Positions 9,957-23,600 of a stretch of DNA of 64,000 nucleotides are shown here, piece after piece. Made by a program: the position numbers and the translations under genes. The stretch comes from Acestrorhynchus altus (taxonomy: Eukaryota > Chordata > Actinopteri > Characiformes > Acestrorhynchidae): positions 30,605,974 through 30,669,973 of the forward strand of contig CM067511.1 of the NCBI GenBank assembly GCA_034509495.1. Reading direction: 5' to 3'. The notes beneath the pieces are model-generated. The model saw only the letters and a list, made by a program, of their open reading frames with translations. It was not told where the DNA came from and did not search any database. Within the stretch, counting starts at the first letter, position 1; each line of letters starts with the position of its first letter.

Positions 9957-10373
9957 ATGGACGAGTCGGCACTCCTGGACCTCTTGGAGTGCCCGGTATG
10001 CTTGGAGCGGCTAGATGCCACGGCCAAGGTGCTGCCATGCCAGCACACGTTTTGCCGGCGCTGCCTGCTGGGTATTGTGGGCTCTCGCGGGGAGCTCCGC
10101 TGTCCAGAGTGCCGCACGCTTGTGGAGAGCGGCGTGGACGAGTTGCCTAGCAACATCCTGCTGGTGCGTCTGCTGGACGGCATCAAACAGCGGCCCAGGC
10201 GGGCGGGGACAGGACCGGCGGCAGCGGTGGCAGCAGCAGCAGCAGCAGCCATCACCAACGGCTCAGCGGGTGGGGGAGTGAGGAGCCAGGGGGCTGGTGG
10301 AGGAGGACAGAGGGAACAGACAACCCCAGGAGTGCAGCCTCAGAGAGTTCAGACCAAGAGCACCCCAATCAGA
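9957..10373 (+). CDS. sh3rf1: sh3rf1 coding exon 1: start codon and RING domain (residues 1-139)
   Basis: The ATG at 9957 sits in an ideal Kozak context (gccaccATGG), and the protein starts MDESALLDLLECPVCLERLD as in vertebrate POSH. Zinc ligands are visible as CPVC (12-15), CQH (28-30), FCRRC (32-36) and CPEC (49-52), so the E3 module should be active. An in-frame open extension runs upstream to 9906 but has no ATG. After ILLVRLLDGIKQRP comes a low-complexity linker with an alanine run (A92-A98, coded mostly by GCA, 10230-10250) and a Gly-rich part. I do not recall this alanine run in the human protein. The exon ends in phase 0 after ATC AGA at 10373, followed by gtgagc. The next intron is about 27 kb. 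Confidence 0.95.
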
Positions 10374-11924
10374 GTGAGCTGCTTTTCTTTCTTTCCCAAA
10401 TCGTGTTGCTGCAGTAGTGACACTTTTAAATTGACAGTTATTTTTTATTATTTTTTTGTAAGCAGAACACTCCCGTCACAGTAAAGGTGTTGGAAATAAG
10501 TGCTGTACGATTTATCTAAACGAGTTTCACTTAAACTGTGTCAGGTGGTTAACAGATGAGGAAACATACAGAACCAAGAAGTTTAAACAACGTAAACTTC
10601 ACTGACCATGCAGGAGCACCGTGTAGTTCTATAATCACTGCAGTCACACTGACATGGTGGTGGTGTGTTAGTGTGTGTTGCATGTATGAGTGGATCAGAC
10701 ACAGCAGTGCTGCTGGAGTGTTTAGACCCCTCATTGTCACTTCCGGACCGAGAGCAGTCCACCAACCGGTATTGTTCAGTCAACAGCAGGCTGTGAGCAC
10801 TAGAGGATGACCAGCAGAAACAGATGAGCTCCTGTCTCTGACCGGAGTGAGCAGTGATTGGACAGAGGGTTTAAACACTCCAGCTGAGTATGACCCACCA
10901 CACACAAAATATCTGTGGTGGTCCTGTGGTGTCCTGACCGTTGTAGATGCTTTATTACAACAGATGGACTACGTTCTGTAATTATAGAACTTAAAAGTGC
11001 TCCTGTGTGGTCAGTGTACGAAGTGTAGATATAAGGAGGTCGTCTTAATGTGACTCGACTGTGTGTTACTTAAGAAGTACGTAAGATACAGGTCCTTTAA
11101 CTTTGAGTAAATATTGGATTTTACCACCGAGTGCACAGGTCCTGGCCAGTCTGGCAGTTCGGTTTGCCACCTGTCCGTGAATTCCTCGGAGTTTAGAGTG
11201 CAGCAGAAGAGTGACCATTTGCTGTCTGTCCGGAGTTTGTTTGGCTGGTATGCGAGGTGCGGGTGAGGGAATCTTGTTAGTTCAGGTCTTTGTGTAGGTC
11301 CTAACTCGACTAACGCAGCTGAGCTGAGCTGCCGTCACTGGCAGGGGAAGCTGGATCTTCTCCCCGGTGCGTGTTCCCATGTAGTAATACGAGACAGAAG
11401 AGAAGTGCGTACACGGAGACACTGCTGTTCTTGCCAGCGCACATGACTGTGTGTGTGTGTGTGTGTGTGTTGCCATTGTGATTTGAGGCAAGATGTTTTT
11501 ATGTGGTGATGGTTGTCATGGCAGCAGTTTGTTGTGTTTTTCTTTTCTTCCCTTCCTCCGGTCTCAATCGGGACCAAAACACAGGTGTCCCTATAATCAC
11601 CGCTTCCCTCTCTGCTCCCGTTGCCGTTTCAGAGTCATCGCCTCTTTTGTTCAGAGCTTATGGAGCAGGTCATATTCAGTCAGACAGCCTTTTCTTCTTT
11701 ACCCATCTACTGGGCATCAAGTTTCGACTGGACCTGCCCTTATGGATTTACTGCTCAGCTGACCAGGTTAAAATACAATAGCCATGTGACGTCTGACTCA
11801 GACTAAACCAGTTTGTCCTCTAGCTTGTCTGTGCTTAGTTACTTCAAAACCAAAAATTTATTATCATTATTATCATCATTATTATTATTGTTATTATTGG
11901 TAGTAGTGGCATCAGAACCCCCCC

Positions 11925-12004
<80 letters not shown>

Positions 12005-15000
12005 GTGTTAATTCAGAGCTGGATTGCTTTCAGAAAGTTGATTACAGGTTCTGTTGTTTGTGTCATGTCTGTAGGCTGCTCTGATCCTGAGATATGAAGA
12101 GTACAATATTGGCATGTAACTAACTCAAACCCTGCAACGTGCGAGCGTCCCATTTAAAGTGGTAACTAAAAATCTGTACCGTATCGATACAGTATCGCAA
12201 AATTCAGTATCATGATACTCAAGTGCATCGATTATTCCTCACACCCCTAATATCTAATGTTTGGGTCGTAGTTAGGTCATAGTTTTGCCGTTTCTGAGGA
12301 ACACGATCACCGTTCTTTGTTTAAGACACTTCTGCATCTCTGGTTTGCTAATTGTCTGCATCACGTGGCTGCGTTTTCTCAAACCGATGACGTTTAACGT
12401 TCTGTGAGATATTTCTGCGATTTCCATTCTTGATTATAACGCTTACAGTTTCAACATTATTGATGTCTATTTTCTTTTTCTTTTGTTTTTGAATTTATGA
12501 ATTAAAGTAAGATTGCGGACAGCCCACAGGTTGAGAAACCCTGTACTATAGTTTACTCCCCTTGGTTTTGAACGCAGTGGAGATACTTTAAAATTAGTAT
12601 CGTCACTATTATAGAGAGAGCGGCGTGTCTGCTCCTGTTTGAGTTCTATAAATAAAACGGCCTCAGGCGAGCAGCATTATCATCCTTTTTGCTGTTTCAC
12701 CTGCTTTAAAAATACAGAAACGCTTCTCTGTGTGCTTACTCAGAGCCACACTGGCATTTTCCTTTTTGTAAAGCCTTAATCTCTTATTTTCTTCCCCTCT
12801 GATCTGTTATGGATGGTATATCGGCACATGGCAAAAAGCCTGCTGTCTTTAGAGGCCTGTTTGTAGCTGGTTTCTTTGTGACACAGCCGTGTGCTGAGGA
12901 GCCACGGGGCCCCAGGTACGAGCCTGACGGATGGCGATAACGCAGCTCTGTGCTGCCAGTGCAGCTGCTTTCTTTCAGCTCTTTTCTGGGGATTTTTTTT
13001 TTTGCTCTGATATGATATTGCGTAGAATGCTCACACACGCGCATAGCCGTCTGCGGGTAGCACCACTCGGTGGAGTGCCCCCCAGCTTAAGTCGGTTATC
13101 ACTCATGGAAGCGAGAGAGTGATGTTTTGAAGACTATGCCTGAAGATGCACGTTGCAGGTTAAGCAGCTCTAACCTGCCTGAACTGTGTCATTTTCCAGT
13201 CACCCAGTTCAGAGAGATTACAGTGTTGGGGGCTCATGGGCACCCACTCATTCTTTGAAGTCTTGGCCTTTCATCTCCTCCCAGTTTCCACCTGCATTCG
13301 CCTGCACACCTCCACTACCATCGTTCCGTCTCTTTAGCCCCACTGAGACGGGATTTGTTTCAAGAAGAAACGGCCACGTGTGAGGGGTCAGACAGGCTGG
13401 ATCAGTCCGCGCTGAGTGTAGCGTATCTTAATTTTCATCACTAATGGGTTTTAAGATTGGTTTTCATCCTGTAATACTTTATCAGCGTTCAAGCAACAAA
13501 GGACTCACATTTTCGGGAGAGATGGCAGCGTAAATCACGCAGAAACTACCATCTCACTCATTTATATTAAGTTTTCGTATCCCGGGTGAGGTCGCCATAA
13601 ACTTCACAGACGTCCTGTCATAAAATTAATTTGCTCCACCTTCCCAGGTAGCACTTCATCTGTTGAAATAGGGCTTTAAAGAAGGAGCACGCATCCTTTG
13701 CAGCCGTGTGTTTCTGTCTGCATCCAAAATAACGACATTATCATACCATCATGACTTTCAGGACAGTGCTTATATAATTGATGAACACTGTAGCTTAGCT
13801 GACTTGGCTCTACAGTGTTCTGTCAGGATGGAGGCTGAATGTAACATGAACACACATACAGTAAATGTCTTAAACACAATGTGAGAGAAGAGTGACCCAG
13901 TGTTTATTTCTTTAATGAATTTTATTGTTATGAATGTCCTTTCAAAACAATCCGAAGTGCACAGCAAATGACTCGCCTCTGTAGTTCAGTAATGATCTAT
14001 TACTCGTCAATACCGCCAGAAGATGCATCACCCAGCTTTAGACACGCGGTGACAGCGAGCGGTAACGAGGCCTAAGCCACACACCATGGACTGCTCCCTT
14101 AACACATGCAGCTGTCAGCCCAACGGCGTTAAGGGGGGGGTAGGGAGACGTGAAGAGAATGGGAAGAGCTTCTGGAGAGCGGAGCAGAATGGAGAAGAGA
14201 GCGTAAAAGACTGAGGTGTCAGGAACTGAAATGGCCCGAGGACCAAATATCAGCCTGGCACTGTGAGTCACTCCACGGTAGTTGGAAAAGCTGCACTCAG
14301 CTAAAATAAGTCTGCGGGAGCAGATTATACCCGCGGAACCTGAGGAAAGTGTGTGTGATTGGCTGATCAGACATATTGCAGACGTTATATTGTTTGTGTG
14401 TGTGTCCCATCCAGTGTGTGGGACGTTTACACCAAACCAGCAATGTCCTCATTAAGATATTTTCCCCCTGAGTTCCTTAATGCTGACTATCAGCTGATTC
14501 CAATCTGATCTTTGTGTTAAATTAACAGGGTTTAAGACGGTCCTGACTCCTGCCGTGGCTCAGTAATGGTCGTTAATGCTCTGGAGGACACCAGATGGCG
14601 CTCTGAACACCGCGTTTAAAGCTAAGGCTTGTTACTGGATTGGGATTACAGTAGCCCGTAATTTATCCAGAGTCCAGAATGCCTCATTATTAGTGACACC
14701 CCGAACCGTGTGTTGCAGTACAGCCTCTGGACTGATCTCGGTTGTTAGTCCAGTACCGTAATAACCCATCTTAGGGTTTCTATGAGCTAAGATTTGGGTG
14801 AACAAAGTGGTTCCCCCATTAGTAAATCAGCTGTAGACGGGTTCACGTACTGTCATGTTCCACTTTAAAACAGCGCCACGCTTCAGAGTCCCAACCCTTT
14901 TATTCACGTCGAGACATTCCCGACTGCTGCTGTGAATCAGTGGATCGAGATCAGAACAGCCGATACCTGATCCATGAAAATACGCCCGGATCGACTATCA

Positions 15001-16532
15001 CGAAAAAGTCGTTTACATAGTAAATGAACACTTTGCTGCTCTGCTGGACGGTGTAACAGCTCCAACACTCTTAATGCTCAGTTTCAGAGAACAGCAGAAT
15101 TCACTGGCGCGTGATTTCTTTCACTAATGGTTAACGGACTAATGTTCAGTGATGTATTTGTGCTGCGGGGGAGGGTGTGGTTGTAGGGAGGTGAAGCGTG
15201 TCTTTATTGGTTAATATGTTTTTCCTTTAAATATTGGCTCACGATGTTGTTATGAAATATTTGAAGATGATTCAGAAATGGGTGCGATGACCGAGCTTTA
15301 CAGGAAAACAGGAGTTCTGTCGTCTCCGAGATCTGATGTTGTGAAATGTTCCCGATATGTTCTGGGATGTGATCTTAGAAGGAAATGTCAGGTTGACTCT
15401 AACTGCGCCACTGCGTACGGAATGCAAGATGGGATTTCAAAGAGAGGGAAACTCCATTTTTGTTGGAAAGGGTAAGCAGCAATGCTCTCAGTGTGACTTT
15501 GAATGTTGTTCCGCCGTCAGCTTTTATCATTTTAATCGTTGGTCCACTAACCCTCGTGCTTTGAAAATATGGAGTGATGTGTGAAATTGTTGCTGGAGGG
15601 GTGTGTGTGTGCGCGCGTGCACGCAGGCCAAAAGTCATGGGATATCAGTATGTAAATCGATTATGGAGTGGTCTTTCCTCGGGGACAGCTAGGGAGCGTC
15701 CCACACCTCTATTAGTCGACATGTGATCACGTGAGTGAGGCTGAACACTGGCCAGACCATGACCACAAAGCATGCCTTGAACTTGCCTTGATCAGAGGTC
15801 GACAGCCTTAGCTGCATTCCTGTCCACAGGGTACTTGGGGAAGCCATGAGTTAATGGTGGTTAGGTGGTGGTTTTCGGAACCTGCCTCGTGTCTGGAAGG
15901 TTGCCGGTTTGATTCCCTGACAAGGAGCAAGGAGCTTAAGATCCCTGATGTTCCCCCAGCACTGTAAATATAGACCCACCATATTTTTGGCCTTCCATGC
16001 AGTGAATCCACACACTAGGGGGCACTGAGCACACATGCCGGGAGCAGCAGCTGGGGGTTAATTGCCTCGATCACATCAGTCATTTCCTGCCTGTTCAGGG
16101 AATTGAACCGGCATCCTTCGAGTCACGAGGCCGGTTCCCTGACCACCAGGTCACGGCTGCTTGGGCACTGCTCTCAACACGACCCATCTTTCCAGGACTG
16201 GTAAAGAGACATTTTCATTCCCAAATTGTTTTCATTGCAGAACCGTTGAGCAAAATCTTGCAAATTCCGTTCCTGGCTGGTTCCTGACGTCCAGCATCTT
16301 CGTTCTTCTGCCAAAGTCATAATCATTCTTCTATATTCTGACAAGCGGTTAATCACATGCCGCTTTCTGTGTCTCCAGCTTGCCAGGTCAGTTGAGCTAA
16401 CACAGATCAGCGCCACAAAGGAACAACAGGAGTGGTCAAAGGTCAGGGGTGAAAGTTCATGGAGCGTGTGGTGTCAGGAGCCAAGCGAGAGAAAGAGGGA
16501 ATTTCTCCTTTGATCCTTTTTAGAGAGAGAGA

Positions 16533-16588
<56 letters not shown>

Positions 16589-19500
16589 CACACACACACA
16601 CTCAGAGGAAGAACATTATTAATATTTCATATGAGTCAAGAGTAGCATCCTATCTGCTTTAATGAATTTTCAGAGCTGCCAGTGTGAAGCTGTTAGTGGC
16701 TCACACCTTTCCTCTGCGTTATCTCTTCACACACTCAGGCAGTGAGAGGACTGAGCGAGGAACGCAGTGGAAGCTTTAAAGGCCTCTGGGTGGTTCAGAA
16801 GAACAGGTGCTTAAATTGGTAGGCCCTGAAGGGTAGAGTTATCTAAGTGCATGTCAGTGTTGGTGTGTGTGTCCTGCTCAGCCTGAAGTCTAAAGCTGCT
16901 TTACTACTCCGGTGCTCTGCTCGGCTCGGCTCTACTCGCAGCCGAGTGGAGTGTAGTAGCGTAGGTACCATTGCAGTGTAAAAGCTCCATGAGGTGTGAG
17001 GTTTTATGTTCCATGAATTGGACTTATTTGTCCAGCATATCCCACAAATCTGATCCGCTCCAGGACAGTCGGCAGTGTGGCAAGAAAGGATCATCCTGCT
17101 GAAAGAGACCACCGCTGTTGGGGAATACTGTCGACGTGATGGTGGGTAAGAGGGTCTTGCTGTAGAATGACCAACACAGAAGGAACAGATGACACCACAT
17201 CTACAAGGTGGACATAACATTTAAACACTCCAGCAGCACTGCTGTGTCTGATCCACTCGTACCAGCGCAACACACACTAACACCCCACCACCATGTCAGT
17301 GTGACTGCAGTGCTGAGAATGACCCACCACCCACATAACAGCTGCTCTTTGGTGGTCCTATGGGGTCCTGATCATCGAAGATCAGAGCTAAAGAGTGGAA
17401 AATATAGAGTAGAATATAAAAGTAGATTATTTCTTCAACCCATTTCTTGCTTGTGTTGTTTTCGGTACTTTGCTTCTTGTGTATAATTCATACCGAGTCA
17501 GTGTTCATGCTTATATTTCGCTCCCCCTCATTATCAGAACGCTCTCTGCTTCTTTTCCCAGATTTGCCATCTCCCCTCACACCCCGAGGGATGGCCCTGA
17601 TCTCGTTTAAAAGGCCTCACACACAGAGCCGCGACAGTTCGAGCTGTTGTCCGTCAGCGGCCGTGTTATGTTCAGCGTTGTGAGACGAGTGTCCCCAAAC
17701 CCCAAAAGCTCTCAGCTCTAAAGCCTGCAGTTCCTGTATCTTTGATGTGTGAAGTCTTTCTTCTCTGGCTGAAGACTGGCTGTGGGCATGTGTACGCCAG
17801 TGTGTGTGTGTGTGTGTGTCTCATTTCTGGATGGTCAGGTCTTTATTGCAGTGTGTAGGATTGCTGTTTATGGTGCCCCACTTCGAGGAGGACAGCAGTG
17901 CGGAATGAAATCATTATCAAGATGGATTATATCACGATAAGCTGCTCTGCTCACACTTTGGGTATCATTAGAACTGGTGCAACGGTCGTTGAAGCTGTCC
18001 CTGTTGTTGGACTGTTGCATGTTTGAATCCCAACGAGAGCATTGCTCTAATGATGGGCAGTATGTTCCTTCTGAAATCAGGGGTATTAAAAGAGTTCATA
18101 CTGGTTTTAATGGGGTTGCAGTCTCCACTGTCCAGGACGACTTTCTCCTAGATTCCATGTCTTCCTCTCTGGTCCTTGAATCCAGTTTCCTGGATTTTGT
18201 TCTTGCTGAAACTTAAGGGAGCAGATCATGTAATCAGTTTGACAGAATCCAGGAGAGGAAGCTGGATTCAAGCTCCAGATTTGAAGACTGTGAGAACTGG
18301 ATTGCATTCAGCGAGCATTAGTGAGGTCAGGACGTTGGATGATCATCAACCCCAGCTCTCCAACTCTGCTCAGAATGCAGCTGGATGCAGCTCTGTCATT
18401 CCAGAGAACTGGGAAAATATACTGTAAAGCAGTGATTCTCATTCCCAGGTCCGCATTACCACTGCCCTGCTTGTTTTCGAGTTCTCCTGCTGGGCTCGTC
18501 AGTTAGTCGATCTCGATGAGCAGAAGAAGGGGAAGCTCTAAAACCTGCAGGGCCAGGATTGAGAACCACTGCTGTGGAGAATGGACATTCACACTTCAGT
18601 TCAGCACACCAAGGCTTGCAAACATGGATCAATGAACTGGTCTGCTTTTGTTAGAACATAACAAAACTATGAACCCAGTATTAGTACCGTCATAGATGAT
18701 CTGCCATCCATTACGCCACTAGTTACACCCTTGTTCTAGAGTGTAAATCCATGTAACGCTGACTCTCTCGGCCTGCCGTGCCTCTCTGATTCACACTGGC
18801 CCATTTTGATGACGACGTTTGTGCCAAAACAACCTCTGGCTGACCTAGGTCTGTGTCATGGCACCCCCTAATTTAGGTCTTAATCCTGCAGGCAAGCCTG
18901 CACTTAAACTCACCCCCACACACCCTCTCTTCTGCTCTTCTCTCTTGGATCTCGGACGTTCTGGCACTCTCACTTAGGACTTTAGGGCATTGCTGATTTT
19001 CTCTTTGTCCTTTTAGCGCTTTACATTTATCATCCCTGCTTTATCGTCTCCATCACACTCTCTCTCTCTCTCTCTCTCTCCCCTTTAATTCTCCCATTTA
19101 GAACAGAAGTGTGTGTGAGTGTATGTGTGTTTCTTAAGACTACTTAATTCTGAGGATTGCTGATGCTCCTTAACCCTTTGAACCCGAGATCCACAGCTTT
19201 CCGGGCAGCTACATGGCCGTTTCATCACTGTTTGAATTATCGGAGTGTATTCCAGCTCGGAAAACAGCTAAAATTCACTTTTTTCAGCTGAGTTAAATCC
19301 CAGTTTAAATGCAGAAGGAGCTTCCAGTGCATGTTTATTGCTCAACCTGCATACAGACACTAACTGATCAGAGAGGGGGGGCGGGGCTGACGCTCAACCT
19401 GCATACAGACTCTGACTGATCAGAGAGAGGGGGCGGGGCTGACGCTCAACCTGCATGCCTCCACTTCAGAGGCACTACTGAGGCAGCTTTACTAACCGTG

Positions 19501-19920
19501 ACTGTTTTTCTCCACCCAAAAGCCTCTTAAAGCGAAGATCGCTGTTAAGAGGTAGAGAGCTTTACATGCGTCTCTCTGAAAGTTAAGATTTTAATACTCG
19601 GGTTGCAGTGCGGAGCTGTTTTGGTCATCCTGCGCTTTATGAATTGACGGTTATTTTTGTACATTTGCTTAATACAGATATTGAAAACGAATGCAATGAA
19701 ATGGAGAATCTCACCCAATTTCTTGTGATGATCAGAGTTTTAAACAATCCATCGACTGATTCATTAATTTTATTTATTAAATGTAGAAACAAATCAGCAA
19801 TGCATGTCTGCACTGCTCACATGAACGGACATTTCAGTCCCAGCCAATGTGTAAATAACATTTTTGTACATGACATTTTTCTGCCATATTGCTCAACATG
19901 TGAAACGTTGAGTGTGTGTG

Positions 19921-19960
<40 letters not shown>

Positions 19961-20418
19961 TGTGTGTGTGTGTGTCTTAGTTTCTGCATGGTTTGACCCT
20001 CCTTCAGTATTTACCCTGAGGTTGCATAATTTCAGAGGGAGGCATCAAAAGAGAATCAGGTGATATTACTGTAGTCATGACTACACACTCTTTTCTTCAG
20101 AATATTGTGCCCAGGGGAAAGGGTGTGGGTGAAACTCTCTTACCCCTGCTGTGTGGGTGTGGGGGAATCATAAAGGTGAACTTTCGAAGACACACACAAT
20201 ATAAATGGAAACACACAGAAGCTTCCAAGAGAATATAATCAGGTATAATTTACAGTATGAAGGTTTCGTCCGACACACGCGCTTCCTTTGCAGGCCTGAA
20301 CTTGCAGGATGTGTCTCAACACAGCTGAGTGTGCTGGAGGCTTTATTCACCTGTGCTTGTTTGTGTCTGTGCGTATGTGCGTATGTGGGTATGTGGGTAT
20401 GTGGGTGTGTGGGTGTGT

Positions 20419-20469
<51 letters not shown>

Positions 20470-20606
20470 TGAGAGACTCTTGTCTCTTGGGTGGTTTGTG
20501 CTTGCTGCCCTGCCACCTGTGCTCTTCTTGGCAGCAGTGTTTGTTCCACATGTGGCTCTTACTCACACCTGTGATTGTCTAGGTACCAAAATACTACAAC
20601 ACACTG

Positions 20607-20637
<31 letters not shown>

Positions 20638-23600
20638 GCTGCATGCACGAAACACTGTCAGCTGTTGTCAGCAGAACCAATCAATGGAGTCATCCCTATG
20701 GACAGATAACCATAACGAAATTTTCAAAGTTCGTATTTCAATCCAATATTGGATGTACAATCCAAATAGTTGCACCCGGAAGGATGTGTGGGATTGCAGT
20801 GCTGTTGGGAAGGAAGATAGAGATGATCAGGAACAATAACGGATTATAAATGTAGACTGATCTGATATTTATTGATCTACACATGCAGAAGTTGTGTGTC
20901 TCAGTACAGCATCGGGTTTAACGCAACATGCCAGACGTCTCTGCATGGAGTTGTAGAGGTTCCTAATGGTGTCCTGTGATGATCCATCCCATGCAGCTTG
21001 AATGTTCTCACTCAGTTCTGCAGATGGTGCGATAGAGGTGGAGTGTTGATAGAGCGGCCAATAGAATCCCATGCGTTTTCAATCAGGGATAGACCTGGAG
21101 ACCCATTATGCTGAAGACACCCTTTTCAGTATTAAGAAGGCTCAGAGGGACGTCCCCGTTTTCTTGCTTTGGAAAAAAGTTGGATGATGTCTGTATTTTA
21201 TAATTATCAATATATTGAGATATTTTGTAGAAGATCTAGAAAATGATATCATCATATAGTATCTGTTACTCAGATTACCATCTTTCAATTCCAAAAGTAG
21301 CGCGTGTGGGGAAACGGTTCGGTTTCCAGGGATGATACTACAGAGTAACATCACAATTAAAGGTTCATATTTAAATATACAGCCTGCAGGGTTTCTGCTG
21401 TTAACATTAAATATTGATATTTTAACATTAAGGTTTTCATGGTCCTGAAACATACTGAGATACAAGCTTTTAGGCAGATCATCCCATTGAAACTAAAAAG
21501 TTCTTGAAAATATAACTAATTTTATCAAAACTGTGTTCTGTGACATTATCAGGTGTCCCTATAAAGACTTTAAGGCTCAATATCTCAAAACTGGGGGATG
21601 ATATCGCCCAGCTCTAAAGGTTATTGTTTATTTTTTGGCCGTGATTGAATGATAATAGTATAAGAATACAGTTACTCTTTAAAGAACAATAATAAAATAT
21701 TAGTAAGTAAATGAAACAAAGTTGATTACGTTAATGTGCTCCGTGTTCTAAGAATGTAAGGGTGAAATTATTGAGAATTGTGAATTATTGTGAAATGCAG
21801 CAAACGTATAAGAGTTCTGATACATTTTACAGCAGCCTTAATCTGGCTGTGTCGCACAGCCTGTGGCGTGTACGCATACGGTTAATGAAACGAAACCAGG
21901 TCAGAACAGTGTGTGTTTTTCACTCCCGTGCTCACGGACGTTTGTAGACGTCTTGGGTTCTCCGGTGTGAGGAAGCCCTGCATACCTGTGATGAAAGCCT
22001 GGTTATGTCAGATTCACTTCCTCATTCTGCTGTCAAGGTGCTTTCAGCCGGCTCGGATTCAGGAGCGCCGCTCTCGGCTCGGCTGTCGTCATTGGTTGAT
22101 TGACATGTTTATTATCAGACCTCCAGCCTCACTGATTGGTGGACATTTTTTTCTTTACTTTTCACCTCCGACCTTTGTATCATCACTCTGAAAGGAAGAC
22201 GTATCTGTGAAAGAGAGGTTAAAGTGTGTGTGTGTGTGTGTGTGTGTGAGCAAGAGAAAGAACTCCATCAGGACATAGTGACCCTCCTGCGACTTCTTTT
22301 AATGTTGGGTGCTCGTGTTTACACGCTGCTTGCACGTATGTGTGTTTTCTTTTAGGCACGGAGGACTCCGGGGACATTTCCTGCTTTGAAAGTTGGCCCT
22401 TGACATAGTTTCTTTAGCACACAAGTTCCACATGAAGAAGACCGACATTTCTTTGGGTTTCTCTGGGAAGTGTCGCCGCCCCCCCCCATCCTGCCCGCCT
22501 TCCAAAAACTGCTTTCATTCACTCTTGTTCTCCTTTTCTTCCTGCCGTCTTTTTATTTCTCACATTAGCCTTTTGTTTTCTAACCCGGGAGCGCTTCGAT
22601 TCCAAGGGTTTGGTACATTTGGTCAAGTGCGAAAGCCTTGGGAGCGTTTAAGAGAACACAACTCTGCTCCTCCTGAGATCAGTAGAATACAGCAGTGTTT
22701 CTTAACCCTGGGCCTGGAGGCACCCCTGCCCTGATTCCCTGCTTTAACTCACCCCCCCGCAACTCTGAAATGGCTGAGCATTCCAAGCACGTGCTTGGAA
22801 TGCTCTAAAATGCGCAGGGCAGGGGTGCCTCCGGGTCTAGGGTTCACTTCAGGCAGACTGGTTTGGTCAGCTGTGAGTGTAGAGGCTATCCCGGCACCGT
22901 GTGTGGGGTTTATTTTGGTTTATTTTGTCACGTGACTGCTTTGACTTGTCGCCTGCTTGGCTACAAACGCTCCTCCCCCCAGAGCGGCTCCTTGTTTGCA
23001 GGTACTCCTGCACAGTGAACCGCCCTGACTCTGGAAAGTGATGTTCTTCAAGCTTGAAAAACTGTGCTCAAGAAGCGACGTTGGAAATTGTGCAATCAGT
23101 CTACGGGTCAGATGAGTTTGTTTGTATGAAAGCAAACTGACTAAAAGCCCCTCCACTAAACGAGCACAGAATCGGTGCTGGGTGTGGACGGATGTATTCG
23201 GGACAAGTGTGAAAACACCCTTAGAAGACTTCCCTAGTGTGCTAGTGCAGAATTTGTTTTTCTGGGCTGAAAGTCTGAAGCCTTAAGTCCTTGAAGGGGC
23301 CTTCAGTCCCATTTAATCGGCATTTGCCCCCAGAGTGACTTTTTTTTTCTCTCTCGTTTTCTCTCACAGTCGTGATTAAGCGTGATTATGCATGACGACC
23401 GTGTAACTGTAACATTATGAACTGGATTAGAGCGGCAACACTGTGGGTGGCCCCTGGGCTTTTGGAGTAAGCACTGAAACCGTGCTAATCAGGTCTTGGG
23501 AAGTGTGGAAGTGTGCAAGAGTGTGTGAAAGACCGGCCCTTTTGGAACAACCCTTCACTTCGAGTGACAGATTGTATCTTGACTTGCTGACGTATATCGC

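Noticed and set aside
9685..10258. Long antisense frames opposite the RING exon
   Set aside because: They are GC-rich mirror frames of a firmly identified coding exon plus poly-Val/Cys from the CA tract.
16174..16416. Minus-strand 80-codon frame with RKRHVINRLSEYRR
   Set aside because: No recognisable family and no splice or repeat support; could be a decayed element but I cannot show it.
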